A stretch of 64,000 nt of DNA from Mycobacterium sp. DL592 (GTDB lineage: Bacteria > Actinomycetota > Actinomycetes > Mycobacteriales > Mycobacteriaceae): positions 295,932-359,931 of the forward strand of contig NZ_CP050192.1 in the NCBI RefSeq assembly GCF_011694515.1. The letters run 5' to 3'. Positions 63,417 to 64,000 of this stretch are shown one piece after another. The number at the start of each line of letters is the position of its first letter. Within the stretch, counting starts at the first letter, position 1. The notes under the pieces were generated by a model. It saw only the letters and a list, made by a program, of their open reading frames with translations, ran no database searches and was not told where the DNA came from. Both the position numbers and the translations under genes were made by a program.

Positions 63417-63980
63417 TCAGCCCCAGTTGTCGTAGCCGCCCTCGGGGCCCAGCATGCGCTCGAGGCGGCTGCGGTTGATCCGGGCCAACTCGTTGCGCAC
63501 CACTTTGCGCTCGGTCTCTGGATCGTGGTGCATCCGGTCGCGGACCATGCCGATGACCGATTCCGCGCAGCAGTCAGGTGCAAACCCGCCGACATGCATG
63601 ACGAAGTCGTAGCCGAAGCGTTCGGAGTAGTCCTGCACGACGGCGTTGAGTTCCGCCATCACCTCGGGGCGGTCGTCCCACACCGAACAGTGCTCGGCCT
63701 GCGACTTGGTGCTGCGCGGCCGGCTCCCGACATGCGGGTAGGCCTGCAGGATGTCGTCGATCGACGTCTCCGACAGCGAGAACAACAATGCGTCGGCACG
63801 CCGGAACAGGGCGTTGTGGTCGGCATACGGGCGCCCCCTGGCAAGGTCCCTGGCCAGCGTCACGCTGTTGCAGCACTCGTAGAGTGCGTGCACGGCCTTG
63901 CGATCCGGCAGCTCGTTGAAAGCCTGCAGACCGATGCCCTGATGCAACAACACGTGTTCATCATGGGAAACCCAAAGCAC
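63417..63980 (-). CDS. uraD: OHCU decarboxylase
   Basis: 187 residues of the 2-oxo-4-hydroxy-4-carboxy-5-ureidoimidazoline decarboxylase family, which finishes urate oxidation to S-allantoin. Motifs: HQGIGLQAFNELPD at the start, ALYECCNSVTLARDLARGRP, and YSERFGYDFVMHVGGF. The start may be GTG 63980 or GTG 63953; the frame stays open toward the window edge. With allantoicase, racemase and permease it defines a purine-to-urea pathway. Confidence 0.82.
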   Translation of the reverse strand: MLWVSHDEHVLLHQGIGLQAFNELPDRKAVHALYECCNSVTLARDLARGRPYADHNALFRRADALLFSLSETSIDDILQAYPHVGSRPRSTKSQAEHCSVWDDRPEVMAELNAVVQDYSERFGYDFVMHVGGFAPDCCAESVIGMVRDRMHHDPETERKVVRNELARINRSRLERMLGPEGGYDNWG

Positions 63981-64000
63981 AACCGGGTTACCGGATGTTA

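Overview
The window is high-GC chromosomal DNA from a mycobacterium, most likely a rapid grower (Mycolicibacterium). WhiB4, Crp, MarP, the Get3-like ATPase pair, TopA, the class III adenylyl cyclase and PpgS all read as mycobacterial orthologues. Their order follows the M. tuberculosis block Rv3682 to Rv3630. Many genes start 6-8 nt after a TANNNT box, as expected for leaderless mycobacterial transcripts. The species cannot be named from sequence alone.

Core, 1-20 kb: the 5' end of ponA2, whiB4, the bagA/bagB ATPases, a small DUF4177 protein, RidA, a metallo-beta-lactamase-fold hydrolase, crp, nth, a membrane thioredoxin, a NUDIX hydrolase, marP, an EphE-like hydrolase, a holin-X-like membrane protein, a secreted serine protease, acs, a degenerate Fic-like protein, an Ms1-type RNA (the RNA-polymerase-binding sRNA), a SerB-like HAD phosphatase, an XRE regulator, and a tad-type pilus operon (ssd, tadA, tadB, tadC, flp, and tadE/tadF-like genes).

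Accessory region, 20.46-33.68 kb: a 13.2-kb element has inserted inside the flp prepilin gene, exactly at the Glu-Tyr codons of the prepilin processing motif. It carries a Bxb1-like serine integrase, an Ltp-type lipoprotein, and a leftward regulator module facing a rightward module across a 44-bp double-palindrome operator. The rest includes a RepA-like ATPase, several small phage-type proteins, a PD-(D/E)XK-like protein, an HNH endonuclease, a Panacea-domain/MazF-like toxin-antitoxin pair, a three-pass membrane protein and a coiled-coil protein. No capsid, tail, portal or terminase gene is visible, so it looks like a phage satellite or defective prophage. The rest of flp and the tadE/tadF-like genes resume on its right side.

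Core, 34-64 kb: an Rv3651-like sensor protein, an MrfA/Hrq1-type helicase, cspA, an Rv3647-like protein, topA, a membrane adenylyl cyclase, holB, tRNA-Thr(CGT), a CMD-family protein, a GT-C-like membrane protein and galE. A five-gene leftward envelope operon follows (Pls-like NRPS, M1 peptidase, flippase, PpgS, DUF2304). Next come terC behind a yybP-ykoY-type manganese riboswitch, two small proteins, and a purine/ureide catabolism cluster (GntR regulator, NCS1 permease, hydantoin racemase, esterase, allantoicase, OHCU decarboxylase).

The most notable points are the element that splits flp and so ties Tad pilus function to the lysogenic state, its toxin-antitoxin and membrane-protein cargo, the riboswitch with visible Shine-Dalgarno sequestration, and the Ms1 locus.
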